Notes: generated from the letters alone by a model not told the origin. A stretch of 64,000 bases of DNA from Molossus alvarezi (GCA_037176705.1 CM073886.1:4774001-4838000), one strand, 5' to 3'; counted from the first letter of the stretch, positions 1 to 11,360 are shown. Numbers and translations: made by a program.

Positions 1-120
1 AGAGAGACATCAACCAACCAGGGCCGGGGACAAACTGCAACGGAGGTACATGCCCTTAGCGGGAACTGAACCTGGGTCTCTCTGGACCATAGGCTGACAC
101 TCTAACCACTGAGCCAAACC
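1..120 (-). repeat. Bat tRNA-derived SINE, cut by the window edge
   Basis: Antisense SINE head with the inverted B box (gaactgaacctgggtctc) and the inverted 5' end (actgagccaaacc). Its tail lies outside the window. Confidence 0.8.
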
Positions 121-123
121 CAC

Positions 124-250
124 CTTTCACTGATGTTTCTATTTCTATCTCTCTCTCCCTCTGTCTCTAAAATCAATTAAGAAAAAGCAAAAACAAAAAT
201 AAAATAAAAATAAATAAATAAAATTGTAATCTTAAAAAAAAAAAAAAAAG
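124..250 (+). repeat. SINE tail fragment with A-rich end
   Basis: The segment has the 3' part of a SINE only (ctgatgtttctatttc, pyrimidine run, ctctaaaatcaatt), followed by an A-rich tail to about 250. The head is missing, so it is a broken copy. Confidence 0.6.
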
Positions 251-579
251 CTTATGTTCCTCAGGACTCCACGCAGCAGATCTGCTTCCTGCATGGTTAA
301 GTTAATCCATTCCCAGGACCTCTGCCCCAGTATCTTCTAAATCTGTATCGTTTGTGTCGAGTGTTCCCTGGACCTCCAGACTTCTGTGGCCAACCTCCTA
401 CTCAACCCCATGTCCCACAAGCATTTCCAAGTCAGTATGAATCAAACTGAAATCCTCTAACTTACTGACCTCCTCCTCTTCATCCCTTCATCCTGTGTTT
501 CCTCCCACAGAGAATAGGCACCACCAGCCAGTCATCCAGTGGCCCAAACCTAAAACCTGGTATCACTTTTTTCACCTTC

Positions 580-828
580 TTAAAAATCCTCACCTGAGGA
601 TATTTTTCCCCCACTGATTTTAGAGAGAGTGAAGAGTGGACAGGAGGGAGAAGGAGAAAAACCTCGATGTGAGAAAGAGACACATTGATTAGTTGCCTCC
701 TGCATGTGCTCCAACAGGGGCTGGGGATTGAACCTGCAACCCAGGTAGGTACCCTTGACCAGGAATCAGACCCGAAACACTTTGGTGTGTGGGCCAACAC
801 TGTAACCACTGAGCAACATCAGCCAGGG
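580..828 (-). repeat. Bat SINE, full length
   Basis: The antisense copy runs from aatcctcacctgagg to agccagggc. It is flanked by a direct repeat CTGGTATCACTTTT (about 558 and 829), the target-site duplication of L1-type retroposition. Confidence 0.85.
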
Positions 829-837
829 CTGGTATCA

Positions 838-1048
838 CTTTTTTTTTCCTTTATTGATTTTAGAGAGAGAGGAAGTGAAAGGGAGAGAGAGAGAGAAACA
901 TCGATAATAGAGAACATCAATTGGCTGCCTCCCGCATGCCCCCCCCACTGGGGGTTGGGCCCATAGTCTGGGCATATGTCCTGGCCGGGAATTGAACCGG
1001 TGACCTCTTGATGGGTTGATGCTCAACCACTGAGCCACACCGGCCGGA
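838..1048 (-). repeat. Bat SINE, second insertion at the same site
   Basis: The poly-T at 838 begins another antisense SINE that ends ccggccgga. It is flanked by TCACTTTT on both sides. It sits directly beside the copy at 580-828, so the target was hit twice. Confidence 0.85.
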
Positions 1049-2180
1049 CTCACTTTTAACGTGTTCCTCTTCATGTCTTCATCAGTGAGTTCTGTCAGAT
1101 CTGCCTCCAAACTGTCTCTGCCCCATCCCTTGTCTGACACACTGCCACAATCGTGGTACACACGGCTCTTCTTTCTCAGACAATTGCTCTAGGTTTTGAA
1201 GGCAATTTCTGTTCTTGCTGCCAGAGGGAACTTTCTAAATCCAAGTCTGGAATGTGCCACCCTCCGGCGTAAAACCTTTCCATGGGTTCAGGATCAAGTC
1301 CAGAGCCTTATCTGGGCATTAGTGGCCCTCGCCTGACACTTCAGCCTCGTCTTTTGCTATTTGTCCACTGCTGCCCTCTGTCCAGTGGCCTGAATTGCCT
1401 TCACAGCATCTCATTTCAAGTCCCAACTAGATGTCACTTCTTCCAGTGGCCCTGGGCCAGGTCAGCATGGGCACTGCACAGCACTCCTCAGAGGTAACTG
1501 ATGAAATTATAATGTCTGTAAACTCTGAGTGCAAAGACGTGTCTACCTTCTTTGTTCTGTAGCTTCATCGTGAGCTGCCAGTAGTTGTTGAATGAATAAA
1601 TAAATGAAGGGCTCCTAACCCAAGACTGAAGACCAAGTAGGAGGTGGATCTGTGAAGCTGGGTTCTCAAGGTTGATAACCCCCACGTGGGACAGGTCCCC
1701 TGATACCGGAGACCCTCCCCACGGGCACCTGACACGATTCTGCAAACAGAGCTGGAGTCAGCAGAGCTCTGCAAAGTCCACAGAGCCAGCCAGAAAGGGA
1801 CCCTCGTTAACTCAGGTCATGATTACAATCACCCCTCCCTGACCTTTGTACTTGTTGGATTAAGAGGCCCACTGCCTTTGGCCTCAGACCTGGAAGCATT
1901 AAGTGTCTGCTGGGAACTTTTCAAAGTTTCCCGGGTAACTTCTGAAAAGACGGAAGCGTTTTCCTTTTTGTTCTTTAGGTAGCAGGATTGGTGGGTTTGT
2001 GTACTAAGCTAGGAAGTGAGCGGGCTTGTGCTGCGGTTTCTTCGTTCCCCACTCCCGGCTCCCAATTCCATTTTTAAAAACTGAGCATCAGAAAAATAGT
2101 GAACCGGAAGAGGATTAAGGAAAGAGTGATATAAAGAGCTCGAAGGATTTCAGGCTGGAAAAGGGAGACCTTCAACGGTA
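1049..2180. other. Intergenic sequence, nothing recognised
   Basis: Mixed-composition sequence between the SINE pair and the tRNA gene. The open frames are short, lack homology I can recognise and are not supported as genes. Confidence 0.6.
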
Positions 2181-2262
2181 TGGCAGCGGTGGGATTCGAA
2201 CCCACGCCATCGAAATGACTGGAGCCTAAATCCAGCGCCTTAGACCACTCGGCCACGCTACC
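2181..2262 (-). tRNA. tRNA-Leu (anticodon UAG)
   Basis: On the - strand the 82 nt run from GGTAGCGTGGCCGAGTGGTC to CCCACCGCTGCCA. The A box (TGGCCGAGTGGT) and B box (GGTTCGAATCC) are perfect. The acceptor stem pairs GGTAGCG with CGCTGCC (a G-T wobble included). The anticodon stem CTGGA/TCCAG encloses TTTAGGC, giving anticodon TAG. A long variable arm (CATTTCGATG) is present, as in leucine tRNAs. A Pol III terminator (four T) lies about 18 nt downstream, at 2159-2162 on the + strand. A tRNA-Leu-TAG gene also lies just upstream of EEF2K on human chromosome 16, from memory, which supports conserved synteny. It looks functional. Confidence 0.97.
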
Positions 2263-2760
2263 TCCCGCTCGCCAGCTCTCGGTTGTGACTATATTAGGCT
2301 AATGACGCTGCTCCCTACACTACAAGCCCCGCCCTCGTGGGTGTGCGCATGCCCGATACCGGCCTGGCCGCTCCCAAGCCTCTTAGGCCCCTGCGGGCTT
2401 CCCCTCTGGGTCTCGGAGTCACCGTGCTCTGGTGACCTACAACAGTAACTGCAGTCGGGACGCAGCGTTAAAAAGGAAAGAAAGGTTTCTCAACGTTAAA
2501 CATTAATGTTCAATCCCCAGGTATGTGTGCCTTTGATCGCCCAAGAACGTGGTATATACTGCCCCCGGCCACCTGGGGGCGGTGCGGCCCGCCGCTCCTC
2601 CTGGCCGACTGGGGTCCGCGGGAAACCGGCTGGGTCCCTACGCTGCGAGCTCCCTAACCGCACTCCGGTCACCTCTGCAGCCCTGGCTGGCCCCGTGCCT
2701 GGCCCCTGTCCTGCGATGTGAGAACCACGGGCCCAGGGAAGAAAGTCACTGAAGGGTGTT
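2263..2760. other. GC/CpG-rich patch beside the tRNA gene
   Basis: The sequence 5' of the tRNA gene is locally CpG-rich (for example around 2330-2360 and 2570-2660), unlike its surroundings. It has no supported open frame with gene-like features. It may be the unmethylated flank of an active Pol III gene or a small orphan promoter. Confidence 0.4.
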
Positions 2761-3179
2761 GCAGATCACGCCCTCCATCGTCTCAGGGAGAAGCTGGTCT
2801 CAGCTGCCAGGCAGAGCCAGCTCTCTTCTGGGTAAACTGTTTCAGTGTGGTTTTTTAATGAAGCAAATACAGAGCAAATGCATCATACAATAAATACACA
2901 GCAAACCTCCATTCCCTGCCACCCGGAAATGTTAACATTTTGCATATTTGCTTCAGATATTTTCCACTAACAAATTAAATCAACACTGTAGATAAGAGTC
3001 AAGTCTCCTGTGATATCCCCAAGTTCGACTTCCCTTCCTCCTGCCTCAAGAGTAGCAATTCCTTTTATTCCACTCGTTTTCTAATTATATATACACATAG
3101 GCTTATCCATTCCCATGCATACTTAAGAAAAATAACAAACAAAAATCCATCCAGCACAGTAAAAATAGGTAAGTGGGTG

Positions 3180-3605
3180 CCCCCTCCCCAGATGCCCACA
3201 TCCAAATCCCAGAACCTGGGAATATGTCACTTATATGACAAAAGGGACTGTGCAGATGTGATTCAAGTAAGGGTCTTGAGATGAGGAGAGTATCCTGAAT
3301 TATCCAGGTGGGCCCAGTTGTAATCACAAGGGTCCTTGTAAGAGAGAGGCAGGAATTGGAGAAGGAGGTGTGAAGACACAAACAGATGTTGGAGTGGTGC
3401 AGCCACAAGCCAAGGAATGTAGGTAGGCAGCCTCTAAAAGATGGAAAAAGTAAAATATGATTCTTCCCTAGAGCCCCTGAAAAGGAACACAGGGTGACTG
3501 ACAGCTTGATTTTAGAACTGCTGACCTCCAGAACTGTAAAAATGTGTTGTTTTAAGCCACTACATTTGTGGTGGTTTGTTACAGCAGCAATAGAAAACCT
3601 ATACA
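3180..3605 (+). repeat. ERVL-MaLR solo LTR (MLT1-like)
   Basis: The sequence follows the MaLR LTR pattern: the conserved tract atgtcacttatatgacaaaa, then ggattatcc-like and gggcccagt stretches, and the 3' end ttgttttaagccactaca with ttgttacagcagcaatag. It is a decayed, non-coding solo LTR. An antisense open frame across it is a shadow. Confidence 0.75.
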
Positions 3606-3830
3606 GTGGGTAAACCACTGCTCAGGATTCACACAGCCTGAGCCTTAACTGCTGTATGACCTTAGGAAAGCCACTCCTCTCTGGGCCTCAGTCACTCATT
3701 CCTATCAATGGGGTGATAATAATAGAATCCACCTCACAGAATTTGCTGTGAGAATTAAATTCATTCATTGTGCAAATATTTCTTGAATGCCTACAATGTG
3801 TCAGGCACTTTTCTGAGTATGTGGCTACAT
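3606..3830 (+). repeat. MIR-type SINE core
   Basis: The order ctgtatgaccttaggaaagc, ctgggcctcagt, aatggggtgataataat and the trailing gcctacaatgtgtcaggcac is the ancient MIR/L2-like pattern shared by all mammals. Confidence 0.65.
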
Positions 3831-4084
3831 CAGAGTGGATTAAATGTATTAATGTGTGTCACGTACTTAAACAGATCCCTGGTACTAATGGTGGAGACTC
3901 CAGGGACCTGAGCTCACCACACCCTCTCAGTACTACTGCTGCTCACCATGGGAGTTCTTACAGGGGCACTGATCACTGCCTGGCATTCCACATACATCTC
4001 CCTGCCCTCGAGCATTTACGGTCTCTTCCAAGATGATACTTGTCCCTGCTAGAATGTCAACTCCTGGAGGGCAGGTGATGGTGT
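3831..4084. other. Intergenic sequence, nothing recognised
   Basis: Short unassigned stretch between the MIR core and the retroviral LTR-like segment, with no supported feature. Confidence 0.5.
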
Positions 4085-4410
4085 CTTGTTATGTGTGGGA
4101 TTGGAGGTTGGAAGATGGACATTTTGTAACCTTGTGTTAAACACTCTCACCTGACCTGGGGGGGGGGGGATCTTGCCCACCCAGGTGTATTGGGTGCTTC
4201 ATTTGCATGTGAATAAGGGTTTGTGATCTTTTGGTTTCAAGGAAATAATTTTAACCTGGGGGTACCAATCTGCAAATAAAAGGGACTACATCCAGAGATC
4301 TGGAGCATTTGCTCTCTTGCACAGCTCCCTCTCACTCCAACCAGCGTGTGGTTGTAGGTTCATTGCATTGCACTGATCCTGGCAGGCTGAGAGAGACAGC
4401 AAGTGGTGAC
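4085..4410 (+). repeat. Probable retroviral LTR fragment
   Basis: This segment has an LTR-like order: an AATAAA polyadenylation signal at 4275-4280, a short R/U5-like stretch, then at about 4403 a TGGTGACCCC sequence in the position of a tRNA primer-binding site. The limits are approximate and I did not find the matching 3' LTR. It precedes the Gag-like remnant, which supports the call. Confidence 0.4.
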
Positions 4411-7040
4411 CCCAAGGTGACTCGGGTACACAGCGGCGAGATTCAACGCAACCAGCAACGTAACGGTATGCTAGAGGGACGTAGCAATCCGGATCCAAAG
4501 TAAACTTCACTCGAGAAAGAGTTTTCTCGAGCTAGCGGCACCCGGCTTGGGACAGCTGCCAGCATATCTAGTGTCATGAGGGGTTTTCAGTAAGACAGCA
4601 TGGGGTCAGCATTCACAGCATTACAGCAGCTGACCCAGGACATCAGTCCCAGCAGCAAGGGGCTCCCACCTCCCCTTCGGAGAAAACTCCGGAGCCCACC
4701 ACTCCCGCATGGTCGACAGAGGAGGAAAGTTACCCTCCCTCTCCTCCACCTTTTGTGGAGAATTTCTTAGCCTCACCATGCCCAGCAATGGAGGGCTGTC
4801 TTAACTACTCAAATACAAACCCAACAAGCTCATCCTCGGTCATGAAAAGACCCTAGTGTTAACTTTAATTTCCAGATTACTACCCCCAGCCTCGTATTGT
4901 TTAACCTCACCCCAAGCCCCTTGTTCCAGGAAACCAAAGCTTACCGCTCCGCCAGGTGGAGCAGTGTCCTGAAACCCCCAGGCAAACCTGAACAGCCGCT
5001 GGACACGAGCAGAACAGCTCTCGGAAAGACCCCAGCCCCGACCAATCAAGGACAACGCGACTCCTCGCAGGGCACCCCCCCCCCCAGCCCTAAGTCTGAA
5101 CCCTTAGTCTGTACAAACCTCTGCGCTCTACTTGGAGGCAGCCCGGCAAGCATTTCCCTGAACAAACCTGCACTTCCCGGTTACTGGGCTCCATCGCGTT
5201 CTTTTACCTATTAGACTATTTGTTTATCCAACTGCATCACGCCCTACAGCATTCAACAAAAGGCTTCCGCCACAGGGCCCAGCCACAGGGCCCAAGCCTT
5301 TGGTCCTGCACAGAGATCCACAGCAAGGGCCTGAATGGCAAGGCCCTGGGAGTTACTGGCTTGGGGGCGGGGGTGTGCTTGTGTTTCGTCTCCTACAGGT
5401 CCCAAGTGGCTGGCGGTGTGGTGGATAAAACCTCACCATGAACAGGAAGGACCTGCCCTTCAACCTGACTCCTCAGATGGCACAGCTCACCTTGGACACT
5501 GATCGTAAACCTCGACTCGGTCCCAGACTCGGTCCCGGAGTTCCCCTCAAACCCTTTCTAGGGTCACCTGGGGAAGCCTCAAGCAGTTGCAACAACGTTC
5601 TGAGGAAACGCTAACTAGAATGGGAGCTCCTCTTACCCCAGAGAATATTTTTTGGCTTACTAAAATCTCCACCCAATCTAGGGTAGGAATTGTATGCTGC
5701 TTGCCTATATTATTGACCCTGCAGCAGCAGATACTACATTTGGAGGCCCAGCAAGATCCCTGGTGTGTTGCTACACCAAGGACTAGACACCTAGGATGGG
5801 AAGCCTCCCCTGATCCGGCCGCCGGACCCCTATAGATCTGAGGGGAGGTGCCCCCTGAATTCCAGGGCCCCGAAGATCCTACTTGGGTTTCCGACGAGCT
5901 GCCGGGAGACGCCAGGATGTCCTCAAAAAGACTGAAGGAGACGTGGTAAAGCCTCCGGAGGGGAGTTCTGGGTGACTGGTCTGTCTGGGTGAGAGGGCCG
6001 GACGCGGGCAGCCTCTCCTCTCCTGGGATCCCCCTAAGACGTTAGGGCTCAAATCTGGCAAATTCTGTTCATTCAGACCCGCCACTGGGGCAGAAGGCGA
6101 GACTGATCACCTCCCAGTCGGCATAGACACCGCTCAGGATAGGAAATTTCTGGAAGAAAATTTAAATGGTGTGTGAGTGTGCGTACTTCGGTTGCAGTTT
6201 GTCCCCGGCCCTGGTTGGTTGTGCAGGTGGCAGCCACTCGATGTGTCCCTTCACGTCGATGTTTCTCTCTCTCTCTCCCTTCCACTCTATCTGTACAAAA
6301 AATGGAAAAATATCCTTGGGTGAGGATAAGAAAAAATAAATAAACGGTGTGTGTGTGACTGTGAATGTAATTGTGTGTGAGTGACTGTGCTCCATGATGT
6401 TTGTAAGCAAAAGTTTTTCTTGTGTGTCTTCTCTTGTTTTTGTCCTCATCTGCCTCCGTCCTGTGTCTCCCTCAACTTTGTTATGGTTAGCGTAATCATA
6501 GATAGCAGCCCTAATGCCCAGAAGACCTCATCGGGTTGCATTTGAAACATTCTTGGAGAAGGATTTGAGGAAGGTCTGAAGAGGGCACTAATACTGGTAG
6601 TGGGCTCCAAACTAGGCCCCAGGAGAAATCTGGGCAAAGGTAGGGCAGTGCCTGCCAGGCAGAGATACAGCTAGAGGCCCGAACAAGTTTCTGGTGCAAA
6701 CATTTCCTCTTTGGGCCCTAATTCGAGATCGCCTTGATCCTGTGCAGGGGGCTAACAAGGTGGGGAAGCCAGGTGTAGTGAAAGACTCGGGTGGGGGGGG
6801 GAAGCAGAGAGAGGCTAGGAGTCCTTAAAGACTCCCCACTGCCTTCCCTCCAGCTGTGATTACTATCTGTGCTTTGAAGGCCTGGAGAGAGCTCCCCACA
6901 AAAGGGAAAAATTCCCTAGATCTTACCTCCATCAGACAAGGACCTGAAGAGCCATATCTAGATTTTGTAGCTCGGTTGCTGCAGGCAGTTAACACAATAA
7001 TTTGTTTCAGGGGCCGTCCCTGCTGGTGGGCAGCTCTGTG
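4411..7040 (+). mobile_element. Decayed endogenous retrovirus, gag region only (class II/beta-like)
   Basis: Three things point to a Gag remnant. An ATG at 4600 opens MGSAFTAL, a myristoylation-type start. A proline-rich stretch with SYPPSPPPFVENF lies at about 4720-4765. A capsid major-homology-region motif (QGPEEPYLDFVARL, about 6930-6975) occurs within a 6856-7000 frame. The reading frame between them is broken by many stops and shifts, and a SINE is inserted at 6181-6344. No pol or env is visible and the element is not coding-competent. The class assignment is by motif resemblance only. Confidence 0.6.
6181..6344 (+). repeat. 5'-truncated bat SINE inside the retroviral remnant
   Basis: The copy lacks its tRNA head (starts gcgtacttcggttgcag) and ends tccttgggtgaggataag. 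Similar GGTGTGTGAGTGTG/GGTGTGTGTGTGAC sequences flank it, consistent with a target-site duplication. Confidence 0.75.
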
Positions 7041-7106
7041 CATCCTGCGTGGCGCCGTGCTTTGGGACTGGGGTCAGTGTGGAGAGCCCCTCGTCACCCT
7101 ACCCCG

Positions 7107-7112
<6 letters not shown>

Positions 7113-7147
<35 letters not shown>
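7113..7147. repeat. (CT)n microsatellite
   Basis: An uninterrupted run of CT dinucleotides, about 17 units. Confidence 0.95.
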
Positions 7148-7148
<1 letters not shown>

Positions 7149-8129
7149 CTAATAGAATTCAAGTCAACACTGATGCCCTGACTAGGCCTGAGCAGGCAGA
7201 AAGCCAGTCTTTTGGGAGGAAAGCTGTTTCCAGAGCTCTCAGAAACTCCCTCTCCAGTAGAACAGCAAAGCGAGGCCATGAGCTCATCTGCTCCCCCATC
7301 CCCACCCCAGCTTTCTGCCTCCTGCAGTGATGCTGACTCAGCTTATCCTGGTGTCTGCCTGCAAGGGTGGCGAGGCCACAGAAACAAAGCAACTGAGCTC
7401 AGTTTAGTTTTTGTTCTTTTTTTAAAGGGACATTTAAAAATAACTTTTGCAAAAGTAATACATGTTGAAACCCAAGCAAAGAAAGAAAAGCACAAATAAG
7501 AAAATAAAATCACGTTTAATTTTCCCACCCAGTGAAACTATCAATGCTTTTGTAAAGGAAGGCACTTAGTGATGTTTTAAATTTGAATGTAATGTAATGC
7601 ATGCTCATTGTGATTTTGTTTTTTCAAGTGTCTAATCATACTTATGAAGTTAAAGGGAAATTCTCTTCCTTCACAGCCAAATCCCTCAGCTCACAAATAC
7701 TGTGGAGATATCTTCCTCTGCAGATGTTTGGGCCCACGGAACTCGGCCCCAGCAGGCCCTATCCTAATCTTGGGTTTGCCTTGCACAAGAGAAAGGGAGA
7801 AACACTTTCCAGATGTAGAGGACAAACTGTCCCATGACCTGACCGCTGTCCCATCCTCATGTTAGGTCCAGCTAGATCCAGGCCAGAGCAGACATTGCTT
7901 CCCCTAAATCGCCTCAGGGGCAGCCCGGTGGAGCCCTGCCCTGTGACCCCCAGTGTGCTGGTTTGAGCCGGCATGCCAGGCATTTTCCTTTATCTGGGTT
8001 GGGCCACGCCCCAGTACCCACATCTATCCTGCCCTGTGGCACAGAGCATAGCCATGTCATCTTGTCGCTGCCCAAGATGCACCACCTATGGAAGTCCCCG
8101 TAATAAACTTTATTTTAAGGCTTATATGC
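7148..8129. other. Intergenic sequence, nothing recognised
   Basis: No gene, clear mobile element or structured repeat was recognised between the CT microsatellite and the HAL1 copy. The open frames are short and unremarkable. Confidence 0.5.
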
Positions 8130-9371
8130 CATCTTTTTTTTTTTAACTTATCTTTATTGTTGAATGTTTTACAGCTGTCTCCCCCTTTTTCCCCCACTGA
8201 TTCCCCTTCTCCCCAGTCCCACCCCCTCCTGCCTTCTCCAAACTATTGTTGGTGTCCATTGGTTATGCACATATGCATAGAAGTTCTTTATCTCGCCCTG
8301 GCCGGTTTGGCTCAGCGGTTAGAGGGTTAGAGCGTTGGCCTGCGGTCCGGAGAGACTCGGGTTTGGTTCCCACTAAGGGCACGTACTTCGGTTGCAGTTT
8401 GTCCCCGGCCCTGGTTGGTCATGCAGGTGGCAGCCACTCGATGTGTCCCTTTCACATCGATGTTTCTCTCTCTTCCTCTCGCTCCCTCCCACTCAATCTG
8501 AACAAAAAAAATGGAAAAATGCCCTCGGTGAGGATAAAAAAAAAACAAGTTCTTTATCTCTTCCCACCCTTCCTCCCCCCTTCCCTTTGAGATTCATCAG
8601 TCTAACAACCAATTTGTACTTCTTAATCCCTTCATCCTTTTCACCCATCCCTCACCCCCGCCGCCCATCTGGCAAGCAACAAAAAGTTCTCTGTATCTAT
8701 GAGTCTGTTTCTGTTTCTGCTTGCTCATTTTGTTTGAAGATTCAATCGTTGATGGATATGTATTAATTGCCATTTTATTGTTCATATTTTTTTCTTCAAA
8801 AAGACCCTTCAACATTTCATATAATACTGGTTTGGTGGTGATGAGATCCTTTAGCTTTTTCTTGTCTGGGAAACTCTTTATATGGCTATCGATTCTAAAT
8901 GACAGCCTTGCAGGGTAGAGTAATTTTGGTTGTAGGTTGTTGCTTTTCATCGCTTTGAATATCTCTTGCCACTCCTTTCTGGCCTGCAAAGTTTCTTTTG
9001 AGAAATTGGCTGACAGTCTTATTGGAGTTCCCTTGTACGTAACGAACTGCTTTTCTCTTGCTGCTTTTAAGATTCTTTCTCTGTGGGCTCCTGGTGTGGG
9101 ACAGGGACCCCTCACTCCTCAGGTGTCCCTCCCGATTTTTATCTGACACACGTGGGTGTGGGACCAGCCCATCCACCTCCGCCCCTCCACCTCCGCCCCT
9201 CCTACCAGTCTCCATGTGGCTGCTGCTTTAATCTCGTAGTTGTAGGACTTCCATTCAGCTCAATGCCAGGCGGTTCTGAATGATGGTTGTTCTGTAGTTT
9301 AGTTGTCACTTTGATGTGGTTGTGGGAGGAGGTGATAATGCATTTACCTACCCTCCACCTTGACCAGAAGC
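8130..9371 (-). mobile_element. HAL1 (half-L1) retroelement with internal deletion
   Basis: On the - strand this copy has the same 5' end as the element at 28644-30833 (starting about GGCTTCTGGTCAAGGTGG). The 5' UTR then jumps directly into the second half of ORF1 (ERILKAAREKQFVTYKG to EMLKGLFEEK). After ORF1 comes a short 3' UTR with an AATAAAG signal and a poly-A tail (poly-T at 8131-8144). There is no ORF2. About 1.1 kb is missing relative to the full-length copy. A SINE sits in the 3' UTR. Confidence 0.75.
8295..8546 (+). repeat. Bat SINE, full length, perfect TSD
   Basis: The SINE head gccctggccggtttggctc starts at 8295, and the copy ends ggtgaggataaaaaaaaa. It is flanked by a perfect 14 bp duplication AAGTTCTTTATCTC (8281-8294 and 8547-8560). 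It is inserted in the HAL1 3' UTR, so it is younger than that element. Confidence 0.95.
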
Positions 9372-9829
9372 CCCCCTTAATAATCTCTTAATGTAGTGAT
9401 GGAGTTGACAACCTCTTTTCTGGTCTCTCAGCCCCGAGAGATTTTACCCGACACCAAAAGACAGAAGGGTGGTCATTTCATAGCTTCTGCGAGTCTTTCT
9501 GTAGCCACTGGTGGGCCATCAGATGGCTCTGTGATGGGCTCCGTTTCTCTTGCCCAGTAAGCCCAGCACTTTCTGAACCAAGGACTTATGTGTGAATGCT
9601 ACGTGTATGGGAAATTATATGACATGCTTGGCTGGGTCAGGACAACGGCCTGTTCCAAAAACCAGCACAAAGCAGGAGGCAGGAAAGGGGTGCCGATTTA
9701 TGTCAGAATGAACATCGATTTCCATCAGACAAACCTCGAGGGGGGTGTTTGTGGGAACAAATCTCCGTTCTGCCCCAGGTCCAGCTCAAGGGACAGACAG
9801 TGATCACATCATGGAACAGTTTCTCCTCC
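9372..9829. other. Intergenic sequence, nothing recognised
   Basis: Unassigned sequence between the HAL1 copy and an older L1. No supported feature. Confidence 0.5.
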
Positions 9830-9920
9830 AGCCTGGACATTTCATATAAATGAAGTCATATAATATGTTACCTTTTGTATATAGCTCCTTTCATTTAGCA
9901 AAATGTTCTTTAAGTATGAT

Positions 9921-10114
9921 TTTTTTAGAGAGAGAAGAAGGGAAAGGGGTAGATAGAAAAGTTGATGTGAGAGAGAAACATTGATCAGCTGCCTCCTGCA
10001 TGTCCCTCACTGGGGATCAAGCCCAAAACTCAGGCATGTGCCCTGACCAGGAATCAAACTGGGACCTCAGTCCATGGGTCGGTACTCAATCCACTGAGCC
10101 ACATCAGCTGGTTG
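9921..10114 (-). repeat. Bat SINE
   Basis: Antisense copy with the inverted B box (aatcaaactgggacctcag) and the inverted 5' end (actgagccacatcagctgg). Confidence 0.85.
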
Positions 10115-10639
10115 CAAGATGTTTTTAAGATTCATCTATGTTGCAGCATGTGACAGTGTTTCATTACTTTTCTTTGTCAATATTTCATTGTATGGATATG
10201 TCACATTTTAATTATCCTTTCATCAGTTGGTCGACATTTGAGTTGTTTCCACTTTTTGGGCACTATAAACAATGCTGCTGTGAATATTCACGTATGAGTT
10301 TTTGTGTGGACATGTTTTCATTTCTCTTGGGTATATATACATCCGAGAGACTGGGATTGCTGGGGCAAATGGTAGACCCATGTTTAATATTATGAGGACC
10401 TGCCAAACTGTTGTCCATTTTCCATTTCTGCTAGGAGTGCATGAGGGTTCTCATTTCCTCATGTCCTTTTCAACATGTATTTTCTGACTTTTTTATTATA
10501 GCCATCCTAGTGGGTGTGGTTTTGATTTGCATTTTCTAATGGCTAATGATGTTGACTCTTTTTTCATGTGCTTATTGGTTATTTGTATATCTTCTTTAGA
10601 GAAATCTCCAAATCTTTTGTCTACTTTTATTTTATTTTT

Positions 10640-10850
10640 TAAAATATATTATTAGTGATTTTTTTTTTTGAGAGAGAAGGGAGAGACGAAACATCCAAGT
10701 GAGAGAGAAACCATCAATCAGCTGCCTCCTGCACGCCCCCTATTGGAGATTGAGCCCACAACCTGGACATGTGCTCTGACTGGGCATCCAGCCAGGACCT
10801 TTCTCAGCTCATGGGACAACACTCAACCCACTGAGCCACACTGGCCAGGC
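10640..10850 (-). repeat. Bat SINE
   Basis: Poly-T, purine-rich tract and the inverted head ending ctggccaggc show an antisense copy. Confidence 0.85.
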
Positions 10851-10858
10851 TTCTTGTC

Positions 10859-10972
10859 CTTTTTTTTTTTTTGGTGGTACGTGCCCCTAGTGGGAACCGA
10901 ACCCGGGTCTCTCCAGACCGCAGGCCGACGCTCTAACCAACGCTCTAACCGCTGAGCCAAACTGGCCAGGGC
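10859..10972 (-). repeat. Short tRNA-head-only SINE, copy 1
   Basis: The poly-T is followed at once by ggtggtacgtgcccctag and the inverted tRNA head; the usual central and 3' parts are absent. CTTGTCC-T/A-TTTTT repeats flank it. It contains a small internal duplication (aacgctctaacc). See copies at 31967 and 59252. Confidence 0.8.
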
Positions 10973-11121
10973 TCTTGTCCATTTTTAAATTGGGTTATTT
11001 ATCTTTTCATTATTGAGTTGCAAGAGCTCTTTAGACAGTATACTTACAAATCTCTTATCAGATATAATTTTTGAATATTCTCTCCGTGAGTTGTCTTTTC
11101 ACTTTCTTGACAATATCTTTT

Positions 11122-11335
11122 TTTAATCCTCACCTGAGGATATTTTTCCATTTATTTTCAGACAGAGTGGGAGGAAGAGAGAGCGAGAAACATCTATGTG
11201 AGAGAGACACATCAATTGTCTGCCTCCTGCATAACCCCACCAGGGATGAGGACCGAACTGCAACCAAGGTATCGAACCTGTGACTCTTTGGCCTGCAGGC
11301 CGATGCTCTAACTGCTGAGCCAAACTGGCCAGCGT
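11122..11335 (-). repeat. Bat SINE with TSD
   Basis: The antisense copy starts aatcctcacctgagg and ends ccagcg. It is flanked by ACAATATCTTTT (11110 and 11338). Confidence 0.9.
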
Positions 11336-11360
11336 TCAACAATATCTTTTGCATCCTGTG

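Larger units (their letters stand above)
9830..11360 (-). mobile_element. Old L1 3'-region fragment, interrupted by four SINEs
   Basis: The sequence reads as antisense L1 (for example gtttcattacttttc, caatgctgctgtgaatattc, gggattgctggggcaaatgg, tgcatttt-ctaatggctaatgatg). It is broken by SINEs at 9921-10114, 10640-10850, 10859-10972 and 11122-11335. It is decayed, with no coding capacity. Confidence 0.75.

Noticed and set aside
3103..3618. 171-codon - strand open frame
   Set aside because: It lies across a MaLR LTR and has no recognisable domain.
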